A stretch of 59,115 nucleotides of DNA from Gammaproteobacteria bacterium (GTDB lineage: Bacteria > Pseudomonadota > Gammaproteobacteria > Pseudomonadales > Pseudomonadaceae), in NCBI GenBank assembly GCA_012728315.1, contig JAAYFI010000023.1, positions 1-59,115 on the forward strand. Reading direction: 5' to 3'. Below, one piece after another: positions 1-9,013 of the stretch. Made by a program: the position numbers and the translations under genes. How positions within the stretch are numbered: position 1 is the first letter of the stretch; each line of letters starts with the position of its first letter. Under the pieces are notes generated by a model. That model ran no database searches. It worked only from the letters and a program-made list of their open reading frames with translations, and was not told the DNA's origin.

Positions 1-55
1 AATCTGCATAACTGATTAGTATTGCAATAGTGCAAACACTGCCAATGGTCAACGA

Positions 56-154
56 GTGCTTCGGGGTGGGTGTGGTGAGTGAGCCAAGGATGGCGAGCGC
101 CGGAGTTGAGCCCAGGATGGGCTCATCGACGGATAAACACCTGCCCCGAAGTAC
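56..154 (+). repeat. Structured repeat element, copy A
   Basis: A 99 nt element bounded by complementary arms (56-66 and 144-154; 11 bp with one G-U pair when read as + strand RNA). Inside are a GCCA/TGGC hairpin with loop AGGA (83-94) and a TGAGCCCA/TGGGCTCA hairpin with loop GGA (107-125), followed by an unpaired GGATAAAC. Similarity to copy C (437-535) extends further left, to about position 24. No U-run follows the right arm, so it does not look like an independent terminator. The family is not one I can name. Confidence 0.7.
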
Positions 155-214
155 GGCACGCACTGAATTAGCAATCTTTGTAAAATATTTAGATGTCTAA
201 GCGCATGCCGCAGT

Positions 215-302
215 GTGTGAATGACGTTTATCCCTCACGAGACATCCTGTCTCGATTCGGGCGCTGCGTCATCCATGACTACGCTTGCCACGTCACCCAC
301 AC
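215..302 (-). repeat. Structured repeat element, diverged inverted copy B
   Basis: Read on the minus strand this segment has the same architecture as copies A and C. The outer arms are 12 bp (291-302 with 215-226, two G-U pairs). A GTCA/TGAC hairpin has loop TGGA (268-279), a CGAGACA/TGTCTCG hairpin has loop GGA (238-254), and GGGATAAAC follows. Stem bases differ from A and C but remain paired, while the GGA loops and the GGATAAAC segment are kept. That is the pattern expected of selected RNA structure. Confidence 0.6.
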
Positions 303-436
303 GCTGCTCAATGAGCAGTGATGTTGCATTCGAGTCTGTAGTGCGACTCTTAAGGCATTTTATCTTTTTTCTGGTTTTTGCTGAGTTGACTGCTTGCTAG
401 AGCTGCAATAGTGCAAGCCCAGCAAATGGTCAACGA

Positions 437-535
437 GTACTTCGGGGTGGGTGTGGTGAGTGAGCCAGGGATGGCGAACGCCGGAGTTGAGCCCAGGATG
501 GGCTCATCGACGGATTAACACTTGCCCCGAAGTAC
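437..535 (+). repeat. Structured repeat element, copy C
   Basis: This 99 nt element is nearly identical to copy A, with similarity from about 404 to 546. Its outer arms (437-447 and 525-535) are perfectly complementary, where copy A has a G-U pair. Hairpins are GCCA/TGGC with loop GGGA (464-475) and TGAGCCCA/TGGGCTCA with loop GGA (488-506). It ends about 60 nt before the 3' end of the convergent ygiQ-like gene. Confidence 0.7.
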
Positions 536-604
536 GCTACGCATCGAGAGTGCATTCCTTGCAAGGCAAAGAATCATGCGCCGTACTTCAAGAAAGTTGT
601 GTGG

Positions 605-2893
605 CTAGCGCGGTTTAGCCGGCGAGCTGCGCTTGCCACCTTTGCCTGCAGGCTTTTTACTGCGCTCTGCACGCAATTTTGCTTCCGCGGCGGCTTTTGC
701 TTGCTCGCGTTTATGCCATTGCGGTTTATCATCGGCTGCGCCTGTCGCGCGTGGTGGTAAGCCGGTGTGCTGAGTGAGCAATGGGCGTGCGGCTTTCTCA
801 CCTTTGCTCGGTGTTGAGTTTTTGCGCCGCGCGCTACGGTAGCCATCATTTTGTGGCTGCTGCGCAGGAACGAGGTGCTGTTTACTGTCACCAATCAAGT
901 CCTTACGCCCCATGCGGATAAGCGCCTCACGAATCAGCGGCCAAGATTTTGGATCGTGATAGCGCAAGAACGCTTTATGTAAACGCCGCTGCTCCTCGCT
1001 TTTGACAATTTCCGTCGCTGGACTTTTATAGGTCACTTTGCGCAGCGGGTTTTTCCCTGAGTGATACATTGCCGTAGCAGTAGCCATCGGCGATGGGTAA
1101 AACGCTTGCACTTGGTCAGCACGGAAGTTATTGCTTTTTAGCCATAACGCCAAGTTGAGCATATCTTTATCAGTCGTACCTGGGTGAGCAGCAATAAAGT
1201 AGGGGATTAAATACTGCTCTTTACCGGCTTCTTTAGAGAAGCGCTCAAACATTTTACGAAAGCGCTCATAACTGCCAATACCAGGCTTCATCATGTGCTC
1301 AAGTGGACCTTCTTCAGTATGCTCGGGAGCAATTTTCAGATAACCGCCAACGTGGTGAGTGACCAACTCGCGCACATACTCAGGGGATTCCACTGCCAAG
1401 TCATAGCGCAAGCCAGAAGCAATCAGTACTTTTTTCACCCCGGGCAGATCGCGTGCTTTACGATACAGTTCAATCAGTGAAGTATGATCGGTATTGAGGT
1501 TCTGGCAAATTCCAGGGAATACGCAAGAAGGCTTACGGCAGGCCGCTTCAATTTCTGGGCTGTTACAGGCCAAACGATACATATTGGCGGTAGGCCCGCC
1601 TAAATCCGATACCACGCCAGTAAAGCCCGGCACCTTGTCACGCATATCTTCAATTTCTTGCAGAATGGAATCATGCGAACGGTTTTGAATAATACGACCT
1701 TCGTGTTCTGTGATCGAACAGAAGGTACAGCCGCCAAAGCAGCCGCGCATAATATTAACTGAGAAACGTATGGTTTCGTAGGCAGGAATCTTTGCATTAC
1801 CGTACTTCGGATGTGGCACCCGCGCATAAGGTAGGCCAAACACATAGTCCATTTCTTCAGTGGTCAATGGAATAGGAGGCGGGTTGAGCCAAATATCCTG
1901 ATCTGCATGCCGCTGCACAATCGCGCGGGCGTTGCCTGGGTTGGTTTCTAAGTGCAGGACGCGGTTGGCGTGCGCATAGAGCACCGGATCATTGCGCACT
2001 TTTTCAAAGGACGGAATACGAATCACCGTACGCTCGCGGGTCAAGCGTGGGTGGTCAATCAGTTGTACCACTTGCACATCATTGTGCTGCACCGTTGTGG
2101 CGGCTTGTTGTTCAACAGCACAAGCGTCAGTGTCTTGGGTGTTTACATAAGGGTTAATAATGCGATCCACACGACCTGGGCGGTCAATACGGGTTGAGTC
2201 CAGTTCAAACCAGCCCTCTGGCGTATTACGACGTATAAAAGCAGTGCCACGAATATCGTCAATCTGCGCAATCGACTCGCCCCAAGACAGACGCTGTGCA
2301 ACTTCAACAATGGCGCGCTCAGCATTGCCGTACAGCAGAATATCGGCGGTAGCATCCATCAGGATTGACCTGCGCACACTGTCTTGCCAGTAGTCATAGT
2401 GGGCAATACGACGTAATGATGCCTCAATACCACCTAAAACAACCGGAATATGACTGTAGGCTTCTTTGCAGCGCTGGCTGTAAACCAAACTGGCACGATC
2501 AGGGCGTTTTCCAGCCTCACCGCCAGCCGTGTAGGCATCATCGGAGCGGATTTTACGATCAGCCGTGTAACGGTTGATCATCGAGTCCATATTGCCTGCA
2601 GCGACGCCAAAAAACAGGTTAGGCTCGCCCAGTTGCATAAAGTCGTCTTTATTGCGCCAGTCGGGCTGGCTGATAATACCAACGCGAAACCCTTGCGCTT
2701 CAAGTACGCGGCCAATCACGGCCATACCGAAAGAAGGGTGATCAACATAGGCATCACCTGTGACGATGATGACATCGCAAGAGTCCCAGCCCAGTTGATC
2801 CATTTCTTCGCGAGAAGTAGGCAGAAAAGGCGCGGGACCAAAGCATTCGGCCCAGTATTTGGGATAGTCGTATAAGGGTTTAGCAGCGTGCAT
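605..2893 (-). CDS. ygiQ: YgiQ family (UPF0313) radical SAM protein
   Basis: A 762-residue radical SAM protein of the YgiQ/UPF0313 family, whose biochemical function is not established. The N-terminal part (about 1-340) is the YgiQ-specific region. The radical SAM core starts around residue 375 with [10 protein letters not shown], where C385, C389 and C392 would bind the [4Fe-4S] cluster. The last ~90 residues are basic, rich in Lys/Ala/Pro and low in complexity. The ATG start at 2891-2893 gives the usual family N-terminus ([16 protein letters not shown]). Length matches Pseudomonas homologues. It is a single gene facing away from fieF. Family assignment is firm; the substrate is unknown. Confidence 0.93.
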   Translation of the reverse strand: MHAAKPLYDYPKYWAECFGPAPFLPTSREEMDQLGWDSCDVIIVTGDAYVDHPSFGMAVIGRVLEAQGFRVGIISQPDWRNKDDFMQLGEPNLFFGVAAGNMDSMINRYTADRKIRSDDAYTAGGEAGKRPDRASLVYSQRCKEAYSHIPVVLGGIEASLRRIAHYDYWQDSVRRSILMDATADILLYGNAERAIVEVAQRLSWGESIAQIDDIRGTAFIRRNTPEGWFELDSTRIDRPGRVDRIINPYVNTQDTDACAVEQQAATTVQHNDVQVVQLIDHPRLTRERTVIRIPSFEKVRNDPVLYAHANRVLHLETNPGNARAIVQRHADQDIWLNPPPIPLTTEEMDYVFGLPYARVPHPKYGNAKIPAYETIRFSVNIMRGCFGGCTFCSITEHEGRIIQNRSHDSILQEIEDMRDKVPGFTGVVSDLGGPTANMYRLACNSPEIEAACRKPSCVFPGICQNLNTDHTSLIELYRKARDLPGVKKVLIASGLRYDLAVESPEYVRELVTHHVGGYLKIAPEHTEEGPLEHMMKPGIGSYERFRKMFERFSKEAGKEQYLIPYFIAAHPGTTDKDMLNLALWLKSNNFRADQVQAFYPSPMATATAMYHSGKNPLRKVTYKSPATEIVKSEEQRRLHKAFLRYHDPKSWPLIREALIRMGRKDLIGDSKQHLVPAQQPQNDGYRSARRKNSTPSKGEKAARPLLTQHTGLPPRATGAADDKPQWHKREQAKAAAEAKLRAERSKKPAGKGGKRSSPAKPR

Positions 2894-3293
2894 GAAAATT
2901 GACCTATATCAAGATAGGACAAATATAGCATAAGTGGCAAAAATTAAGGCAGGATTCAGATAGCGAGAGTAGGGTGCCTGTTTATGCTAAAGTGCACGGC
3001 AAAATGATAACCTAGACCCGCTCAGTCAACGAAAACAGACTGAATCATAGCAGCTCAGTTGGCTAGATGAGCTGCTAGTCAGTACACCCTGCACGCAGCC
3101 TCGCCTCAGTGCTGTGAGCGGCATATGGATTGCTGCTTATACCCGCATCTGATGGTCGATGAGGCGCTGGAAGGGGTACTCAACTGCAGGTTGACCCGAT
3201 CAGCGATGCCAGTGAACCGACGGCTCCAGCGCAATTTTTATAAACCACCCTGTCTTACCCTATATAAGCTTTGATCTAAACGGAGGATTGCTG
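2894..3293. other. 400 nt intergenic region with strong hairpins
   Basis: No gene seen. It holds a perfect 10 bp hairpin (TAGCAGCTCA, 3048-3057, with 3068-3077). It also holds a composite structure closed by GCGCTGGA (3164-3171) with TCCAGCGC (3225-3232), enclosing GGG-TCAAC/GTTGA-CCC (3174-3197) and followed by AATTTTTA. It could be the leader of the fieF-like gene or a separate small RNA ending in an intrinsic terminator. No known riboswitch consensus was recognised. Confidence 0.4.
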
Positions 3294-4445
3294 ATGGACG
3301 CTCAACAACGTGCTCAAGCACGTGATAAGGCCATGCGTACTACCAGTGTTGTTGCTGCTATCGTTAACTTAATACTGACTATCGCTAAAGTTATTTTTGG
3401 CATTATTGGTCAGTCACATGCTTTGATTGCTGATGGCGTGCATTCGTTAGCCGATTTAAGCACCGACTTGATGGTCTGGTTTGCGGCTAAATACAGCAAT
3501 CTACCGGCAGATAAAGAGCACCCTTACGGACATGCGCGAATTGAAACCGCCTTTACCGTTGGCTTAGGGATAATTTTGATTATTACAGCGATCGGTATCG
3601 TTGTTGATTCTGCCCAGCGCCTACTGAATCCTGAAACCTTACTGCAGCCAACACCTATAGTGCTTTTGATTGCTGCTATTTCTATTTTGGCCAATGAAGG
3701 CCTGTATCAATACACCATGCGTGTCGCTGAGCAGTTTAACTCCGGCTTGCTTAAAGCCAATGCGTGGCATCATCGCTCCGATGCGATTTCTTCAATTGTT
3801 GTGTTGGTAGGTGTGGCCGGTAGTTTAATGGGCCTGCCTTATCTGGACGCTTTTGCTGCCCTTGGCGTGGCTTTAATGATCGGCCATATTGGCTGGGATC
3901 AGGCGTGGACATCCATCCGAGAGCTTATTGATACGGGTTTAGAGCCAGAAAGGGCCGCAGCCGTTGAGCGTATTATTGAAAATATCGAAGGTGTGCAAGG
4001 TGTGCATATGCTGCGCAGTCGGCGTATGGGTGGTAGCTACTTGATTGATGTACATATTGAAGTGGATGGGCGTTTAAGTGTCTCAGAAGGGCATAAGATC
4101 GCTGAATATGTGCGGTTAAAGCTGATTGATTCCAATAAAAATATCAGCAATGCTTTGGTGCATATTGACCCTGAAGATGATTCTTTAAGCTTATTGTGTA
4201 CCGATTTACCTTTGCGCCGCGAAGTACTAGCGGATTTACGCAAAGTCTGGGCGCAAGAGCTGGATGCCACCGATTGTGGTTCAGTTATTTTGCATTATCT
4301 CAATGGCAAAGTGCATATAGACTTGGTGCGCGACATGGATGCCGCTGATGCCGATGCACAAAACTTAGCGCTGAGGCTGCAAAATAAAGCGCAAACCTTG
4401 GCTTATATTGGTCAAGTCCGTGTTTTTTATAAATATTTAGACTAA
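3294..4445 (+). CDS. fieF: Cation diffusion facilitator, FieF-like
   Basis: A 383-residue inner-membrane divalent metal/proton antiporter (CDF family), expected to export Zn(II), Fe(II) or a similar ion. Six membrane segments fill about residues 15-205. The metal-site motifs are visible: ADGVHSLADLSTD in TM2, KEHPYGHARIE after it and HHRSDAISS in TM5. A cytoplasmic dimerisation domain follows. The protein is ~80 residues longer at the C-terminus than E. coli FieF (300 aa); this tail may be a second regulatory domain. The ATG at 3294 is chosen because GGAGG lies 8-12 nt upstream; a TTG 6 nt earlier is less likely. Metal specificity cannot be read from the sequence. Confidence 0.88.
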   Translation: MDAQQRAQARDKAMRTTSVVAAIVNLILTIAKVIFGIIGQSHALIADGVHSLADLSTDLMVWFAAKYSNLPADKEHPYGHARIETAFTVGLGIILIITAIGIVVDSAQRLLNPETLLQPTPIVLLIAAISILANEGLYQYTMRVAEQFNSGLLKANAWHHRSDAISSIVVLVGVAGSLMGLPYLDAFAALGVALMIGHIGWDQAWTSIRELIDTGLEPERAAAVERIIENIEGVQGVHMLRSRRMGGSYLIDVHIEVDGRLSVSEGHKIAEYVRLKLIDSNKNISNALVHIDPEDDSLSLLCTDLPLRREVLADLRKVWAQELDATDCGSVILHYLNGKVHIDLVRDMDAADADAQNLALRLQNKAQTLAYIGQVRVFYKYLD

Positions 4446-4521
4446 AAGCAACGCCTTGGGCAAGCCACTGCGCAAGCGAGCTGCAGTGGCTTGTAGAACC
4501 TTACTCTTGATAAGAATCTGT

Positions 4522-5790
4522 ATGAGTACACTTGTACGCAAGCAAACGCCGACCCGTTTTGGCGGCATCATGATTGTTGCGGGCACTGCTATTGGGGCGG
4601 GGATGTTGGCTAACCCAACAGCGACAGCCGGCGTTTGGTTTGTCGGCTCAGTCGCCATACTTATATATGTTTGGTGGTGCATGTATCTATCAGGATTGAT
4701 GCTGTTAGAAGCTGCGCTGCACTTTCCGCAGGGGGCGAGCTTTCATACCTTAGTCAAGAGTCTTCTGGGACCTGGCTGGAGCTTAATCACAGGTGTGGCA
4801 GCGGCTTTCGTTCTGTACTCACTGACCTACGCTTATATATTTGTTGGCGGCGGACTCACTCAAAACAGCTTAAGTCATCTCGGTGAATGGTTTGTTGGGC
4901 AACCTGTAGACATTTCACGCGAACTGTCGTCGCTGATTTTTTTATTGGTGTTAGCTGTCTCTGTATGGATCTCTACTAGGGTGGTCGACCGCTTTGCTAC
5001 CGTACTGATTGTTGGGATGTTAATCAGTTTTTTTATGTCCACAGGCTCGCTATTGCAAAGTGTTACGCTAAACGTCTTGCTCGACAGTAGCGCTAGCGAT
5101 GGGCAAGCATACTGGCGTTATGCTTGGGCGGCACTGCCAGTCTGCTTGGCCTCATTTGGTTATCATGGCAATGTGCCTAGCTTAGTCAGTTACTACAATA
5201 AACAAGCTCAGCCGGTGGCGCGCAGTATTTTATGGGGTTCATTGCTGGCTCTGAGTATTTATGTGCTCTGGCAGTTGGCTGTACAAGGGAATTTGCCTCG
5301 AACAGGGTTTACTCCAGTTCTTCAAGCCGATGGTGACGTTGCGGCATTGCTGGGTGCGTTAAGTCATTATGTGTCCACGGATGCTGTGGCGCGCTTTTTA
5401 AATGCTTTTGCTTTTATGGCTATAGCCAGCTCGTTTTTAGGCGTGACCTTAGGCTTGTTTGACTACTTGCGTGATTTGCTTGGTTTTTCTGATAGCGCTT
5501 GGGGGCGTTTGCAAACCGCAACGGTTACGTTTTTGCCACCATTGCTCGCTTGTCTGTTGTTTCCAACAGGGTTTGTCAAAGTCATGGGCTATGTAGGTCT
5601 GCTGGCAGCAATATGGGCGGTTTTGGTTCCTGCGTTACTGGTTCGTGCCAGCCGTAAACGCTACGCACAAGCCCATTATCAGGTGTTGGGGGGAAACTGG
5701 TCAGTGGCCTGCGTTATAGTGTTTGCAATAATAGTGTTTTTTGTACAAATACTATTACTGCTCGATCAATTGCCGGTATTCGCAGGTTAA
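4522..5790 (+). CDS. Aromatic amino acid permease (TyrP/Mtr type)
   Basis: A 422-residue integral membrane protein with about 11 hydrophobic segments, of the hydroxy/aromatic amino acid permease (HAAAP) family, which imports Tyr or Trp by proton symport. The N-terminal signature GTAIGAGMLANP in TM1 is typical, as is SFGYHGNVPSLVSYY in the middle of the protein. The start at 4522 (MSTLVRKQTP) gives the usual family N-terminus; an in-frame start 66 nt upstream would add an atypical basic leader. It sits 76 nt downstream of the fieF-like gene and may be cotranscribed with it. Tyrosine versus tryptophan specificity is not decidable here. Confidence 0.87.
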   Translation: MSTLVRKQTPTRFGGIMIVAGTAIGAGMLANPTATAGVWFVGSVAILIYVWWCMYLSGLMLLEAALHFPQGASFHTLVKSLLGPGWSLITGVAAAFVLYSLTYAYIFVGGGLTQNSLSHLGEWFVGQPVDISRELSSLIFLLVLAVSVWISTRVVDRFATVLIVGMLISFFMSTGSLLQSVTLNVLLDSSASDGQAYWRYAWAALPVCLASFGYHGNVPSLVSYYNKQAQPVARSILWGSLLALSIYVLWQLAVQGNLPRTGFTPVLQADGDVAALLGALSHYVSTDAVARFLNAFAFMAIASSFLGVTLGLFDYLRDLLGFSDSAWGRLQTATVTFLPPLLACLLFPTGFVKVMGYVGLLAAIWAVLVPALLVRASRKRYAQAHYQVLGGNWSVACVIVFAIIVFFVQILLLLDQLPVFAG

Positions 5791-5924
5791 TTATAGTGAT
5801 ATTGATCTAAGAATAACGCAAGAGCGCTTTGCGCGATCGGAGCGTCCAGTATCGGCTTGGGTGTGCTACAGCGAAAAATAACGCAGCGCCTGTTTTTAGC
5901 CGAGTCTTCAGCTTTGCGTATGAT

Positions 5925-5943
5925 GTAAATTAATTTAATTTAC
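5925..5943. promoter_or_regulatory. 19 nt AT-rich perfect palindrome
   Basis: GTAAATTAA-T-TTAATTTAC is a perfect inverted repeat in the gap between the permease and tRNA-Ser. It could be a repressor operator, but no promoter or gene start is close enough to assign it. Confidence 0.3.
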
Positions 5944-5990
5944 AGGCTGCAATAGGATTGTGCGGGTTAAGCTTGAGTGTATAACAGGCA

Positions 5991-6019
5991 TAAAAAACCC
6001 TTGATAAATCAAGGGTTTA
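5991..6019 (-). terminator. Rho-independent terminator of tRNA-Ser
   Basis: The stem AAACCCTTGAT/ATCAAGGGTTT has a 2 nt loop. On the minus strand the hairpin is followed by a run of six T. It lies 11 nt past the 3' CCA of the tRNA. Confidence 0.85.
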
Positions 6020-6029
6020 GTAATAAATC

Positions 6030-6119
6030 TGGCGGTGAAGGAGAGATTCGAACTCTCGATACGATTTCTCGTATACACGCTTTCCAGGCGAGCTCCTTCA
6101 GCCACTCGGACACTTCACC
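6030..6119 (-). tRNA. tRNA-Ser (anticodon GGA)
   Basis: A 90 nt class II tRNA with a long variable arm. The acceptor stem is GGTGAAG/CTTCACC with discriminator G and encoded CCA. The anticodon loop is CTGGAAA, giving anticodon GGA for UCC/UCU serine codons. The T arm has GTTCGAATC. It resembles E. coli tRNA-Ser(GGA) throughout. It has its own promoter-like sequence and terminator. Confidence 0.95.
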
Positions 6120-6159
6120 GCAACACTCAAATAAGTCAATGACTCGTTCGAGGTGCGGT

Positions 6160-6188
6160 AATATAGCCCAACAGATCGTTTAAGGCAA
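6160..6188 (-). promoter_or_regulatory. Putative sigma70 promoter of tRNA-Ser
   Basis: On the minus strand, TTGCCT (6183-6188) and TATATT (6160-6165) are 17 nt apart, about 40 nt upstream of the tRNA 5' end. Confidence 0.6.
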
Positions 6189-6266
6189 ATATTCGTTTTG
6201 TTCAGTGACTTGCCTTAGGTGAGTACCTTACCAACCTTATAGATTGACGAGCACAAGGCCGAGAGT

Positions 6267-7406
6267 ATGCGTGTGACATGGGATATATTCTGTCGAGTGA
6301 TTGATAACTTCGGCGATATTGGTGTGACTTGGCGCCTCGCCAAGCAATTACAGGATGAGCATCATTTTACTGTGCGCTTGTGGGTGGACAATTTATCTGC
6401 ATTTCAAGCGATCTGCCCAGCCGTGAAGGTCGATATCGAGCAGCAACTGATTGCCGGCGTCGAGGTGCGCTGGTGGCGTGATACGCCAGGTGCAATAGCG
6501 CAGAGCAGTTGTGCTGATGTGGTTATTGAGGCTTTTGCTTGTCAGCTACCAGACGCCTACCTGAGTTTAATGAAAGCAAAGCAGCGGGTGTTATGGTTGA
6601 ACCTCGAGTATTTAACGGCCGAGTCTTGGGCTGCAGGTTGTCATGCTTTGCCGTCAATGCAAGGCGGTGGATTGCAAAAGTATTTCTTTTTCCCAGGTTT
6701 TACTGAAGATACGGGTGGCCTTTTACGTGAGGCAAAGCTGCTTGAGAGGCGCGCAACATTTTTATCGAGCGAGCATTGGCGTCAAGATTTCCTCGCCTCT
6801 ATAGGGGTTTGCCCGCAAGCAGGTGAGCGTTTAATCAGCTTATTTGCCTATGCTAATCAGGCATTACCAAGCTGGTTGGACGCCTTAAGCAAAGACAGCG
6901 TGCGCAATCGTTTGTTGATTTTGCAGGGGCCGCTGCAGCAAAGCACAGCGGCTTGGTTAGGCCGAGACTGCTTAGAGGTAGGGCAATGCTACCAACAAGG
7001 CCGCTTAACCGTGCAAGTATTGCCGTATATTAGGCAAGAGAATTTTGATCAACTGTTGTGGAGTTGTGATGTTAATGTGGTGCGCGGTGAAGACTCTTTT
7101 GTTCGTGCACAGTGGGCTGGAAAAACACTGCTTTGGCACATTTACCCGCAGCAGGATAATGCACATTTAGTTAAACTTGAGGCGTTTTTTGCGTTATATA
7201 GCAACCTGTTGGGCGATGAAGCGAGAAATGCTTTAAGACAGCTCTGGTTTGCATGGAATAACCAACAGGACATGGCAGCTGCTTGGCAGGGTTTTATCCA
7301 GCATGAAAAAGCGCTGCAAAACCATGCAGATTACTGGTTAGAGCAACAAAAAAAACAGGCCGATCTTGCAACAAAGCTAGCGTGCTTCTATCAAAATTGG
7401 CTATGA
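6267..7406 (+). CDS. earP: EF-P arginine rhamnosyltransferase EarP
   Basis: A 379-residue GT-B glycosyltransferase that transfers rhamnose from dTDP-rhamnose to Arg32 of elongation factor P, activating EF-P for translation of polyproline stretches. Family hallmarks are the N-terminal [14 protein letters not shown], whose Asp residues act in catalysis, and the C-terminal [14 protein letters not shown] nucleotide-sugar motif. It is followed 43 nt later by efp, the usual partner, and that EF-P carries the matching arginine. dTDP-rhamnose synthesis genes (rmlABCD) are not in the window and must be elsewhere. Length is normal. Confidence 0.95.
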   Translation: MRVTWDIFCRVIDNFGDIGVTWRLAKQLQDEHHFTVRLWVDNLSAFQAICPAVKVDIEQQLIAGVEVRWWRDTPGAIAQSSCADVVIEAFACQLPDAYLSLMKAKQRVLWLNLEYLTAESWAAGCHALPSMQGGGLQKYFFFPGFTEDTGGLLREAKLLERRATFLSSEHWRQDFLASIGVCPQAGERLISLFAYANQALPSWLDALSKDSVRNRLLILQGPLQQSTAAWLGRDCLEVGQCYQQGRLTVQVLPYIRQENFDQLLWSCDVNVVRGEDSFVRAQWAGKTLLWHIYPQQDNAHLVKLEAFFALYSNLLGDEARNALRQLWFAWNNQQDMAAAWQGFIQHEKALQNHADYWLEQQKKQADLATKLACFYQNWL

Positions 7407-7449
7407 TGCGCACCTAAATTTTTATCCTCATTTTATATGGATTTTCAGC

Positions 7450-8016
7450 ATGAAAACTGCACAAGAGTTTCGCGCCGGCCAAGTCGCTAATATTGACGGT
7501 TCACCTTGGGTGATTCAGAAAACCGAATTCAACAAATCAGGCCGTAATGCTGCGGTTGTAAAGATGAAGTTGAAAAACCTTTTAAACGGTACCGCCACTG
7601 AAACAGTGTTTCGTGCAGATGATAAATTCGAGCCGGTTATTCTGGACCGTAAAGATGTAACCTATTCGTACTTTGCTGATCCTTTATATGTATTTATGGA
7701 TGCTGAGTTCAATCAGTATGAAGTAGAAAAAAACGATCTCGAAGCGGTGCTACCCTTTATCGAAGACGGCATGACGGATGAGTGTGCAGCTGTTTTTTAT
7801 GATGAGAAAGTAATCTCCATCGAGCTGCCAACCACTATCGTGCGTGAAATCGTTTACACCGAACCCTCGGTGCGCGGTGATACCTCTGGTAAAATCATGA
7901 AAACTGCGCGTTTAAGCACAGGTCATGAATTGCAGGTATCTGCATTCTGCGAAATTGGCGATTCCATTGAAATTGATACCCGTACAGGCGAATATAAGTC
8001 TCGCGTTAAAGCATAA
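7450..8016 (+). CDS. efp: Translation elongation factor P (arginine type)
   Basis: A 188-residue EF-P, a three-domain tRNA mimic that relieves ribosome stalling at consecutive prolines. The modified tip residue lies in NKSGRNAAV: Arg32 counted from the ATG. That identifies the rhamnosylated EF-P type rather than the lysine type used with EpmA/EpmB. The C-terminal signature [15 protein letters not shown] is intact. It is cotranscribed with or just downstream of earP and ends at a strong terminator. Highly confident. Confidence 0.98.
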   Translation: MKTAQEFRAGQVANIDGSPWVIQKTEFNKSGRNAAVVKMKLKNLLNGTATETVFRADDKFEPVILDRKDVTYSYFADPLYVFMDAEFNQYEVEKNDLEAVLPFIEDGMTDECAAVFYDEKVISIELPTTIVREIVYTEPSVRGDTSGKIMKTARLSTGHELQVSAFCEIGDSIEIDTRTGEYKSRVKA

Positions 8017-8039
8017 GCTTTTATATTGACCTTGCGTGT

Positions 8040-8065
8040 AAAGCCCAGCAAATGCTGGGCTTTTT
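8040..8065 (+). terminator. Rho-independent terminator of earP-efp
   Basis: The stem AAAGCCCAGC/GCTGGGCTTT with a short AAAT loop is followed by a T-run, 24 nt after the efp stop codon. Confidence 0.9.
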
Positions 8066-8119
8066 GTTTTCAGCGGGTCCATACTTTGTTAGTGGCATGA
8101 TTAAGAGGCAGTAGGCGCT

Positions 8120-8974
8120 ATGATGGCTGTTTGGCTCAGTATAGGGTTGCTGGTACTGCTTGCTGGATATCACTTGTATCACGACTGGCAAGTGCGAAAG
8201 GAGTATAGGGTGTTAGTTGAGCAACAATTAGAAAGGACAGTTATTGCTGAGGAAACTGACGAATACGGTGTGATTCGTGTGGTGGAGGCCAATGGGTTTA
8301 GGTATTTGGAGTTTGGTGATAACGTTGAACAAAGCTGCGTGCTCTACGAAAATCCACTCTGGTTAAAGTATGACTACACGCGCGCCATGGTCTTGGCAAG
8401 CTTATGCCATGAACACCCAGAGTCAGCACTGTTTTTAGGTTTAGGGGCAGGGAGTTTGTCTGAGGTTTGCTTGGCGGTTTTGCCGCTTGAAGATGTTGAA
8501 ATTCTTGAGCTGCGTGAACCTTTGCCGCGCATGGCAATGCAGCATCTAGGCATGAGCGATGATCCGCGTTTAACCATTCGTATCGGTGATGCTTTAGAGC
8601 TGATTGATAGCGCGGAAACAGCGGATTTAATTTATTTAGATATGTACACTGACGCTGGCCCTTCGGTTGGTCATTTGGCTTGGGCTTTTTTAGCCAAATG
8701 TCAGGATAAACTGAACCCAGGTGGTTGGTTGATTATCAATCAGTGGGCTACGCAGGATGGCCGCCCGCTCGGTGCTGCTTTGTTTCGCGGTTTATTTTAT
8801 CGGCACTATTGGGAAATTCCAGTGAAAGAAGGGAATGTGATTTTATTGGTCCCTTACAGTTTGGAGCAGTATCCATCGCTTGAGCTGCTACACAGTCAAG
8901 CTGCACGGGTGGCGCAGATTCTTGGGTATGACATCAGCTATTTGATTGAAAATATGCGACCCGCGAGCGAGTAG
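8120..8974 (+). CDS. Spermidine synthase-like methyltransferase-fold protein
   Basis: A 284-residue protein with a hydrophobic N-terminal segment (about residues 3-18), then a Rossmann-type SpeE-like domain. The loop LFLGLGAGSLSEV (about 109-121) corresponds to the SAM/decarboxylated-SAM site, and DLIYLDMYTDAG to the acidic catalytic region. Many pseudomonads carry such a spermidine-synthase-like gene outside polyamine operons, and true aminopropyl transfer has not been shown for them. It stands alone between the efp terminator and a convergent crotonase gene. The start is ATG 8120, or the ATG 3 nt downstream. Function is inferred from fold only. Confidence 0.75.
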   Translation: MMAVWLSIGLLVLLAGYHLYHDWQVRKEYRVLVEQQLERTVIAEETDEYGVIRVVEANGFRYLEFGDNVEQSCVLYENPLWLKYDYTRAMVLASLCHEHPESALFLGLGAGSLSEVCLAVLPLEDVEILELREPLPRMAMQHLGMSDDPRLTIRIGDALELIDSAETADLIYLDMYTDAGPSVGHLAWAFLAKCQDKLNPGGWLIINQWATQDGRPLGAALFRGLFYRHYWEIPVKEGNVILLVPYSLEQYPSLELLHSQAARVAQILGYDISYLIENMRPASE

Positions 8975-9013
8975 TTTATCCCGCATGATTGGCAACATGC
9001 GGGAAAGCAGCCC

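Noticed and set aside
1..600. CRISPR array at the left end, suggested by repeated sequence
   Set aside because: The repeat unit is ~99-140 nt, in only three copies, one inverted and diverged; there are no short regular spacers and no cas genes.
2894..3293. Manganese (yybP-ykoY) riboswitch before the fieF-like gene
   Set aside because: The conserved loop sequences of that riboswitch class were not found; only generic hairpins are visible.
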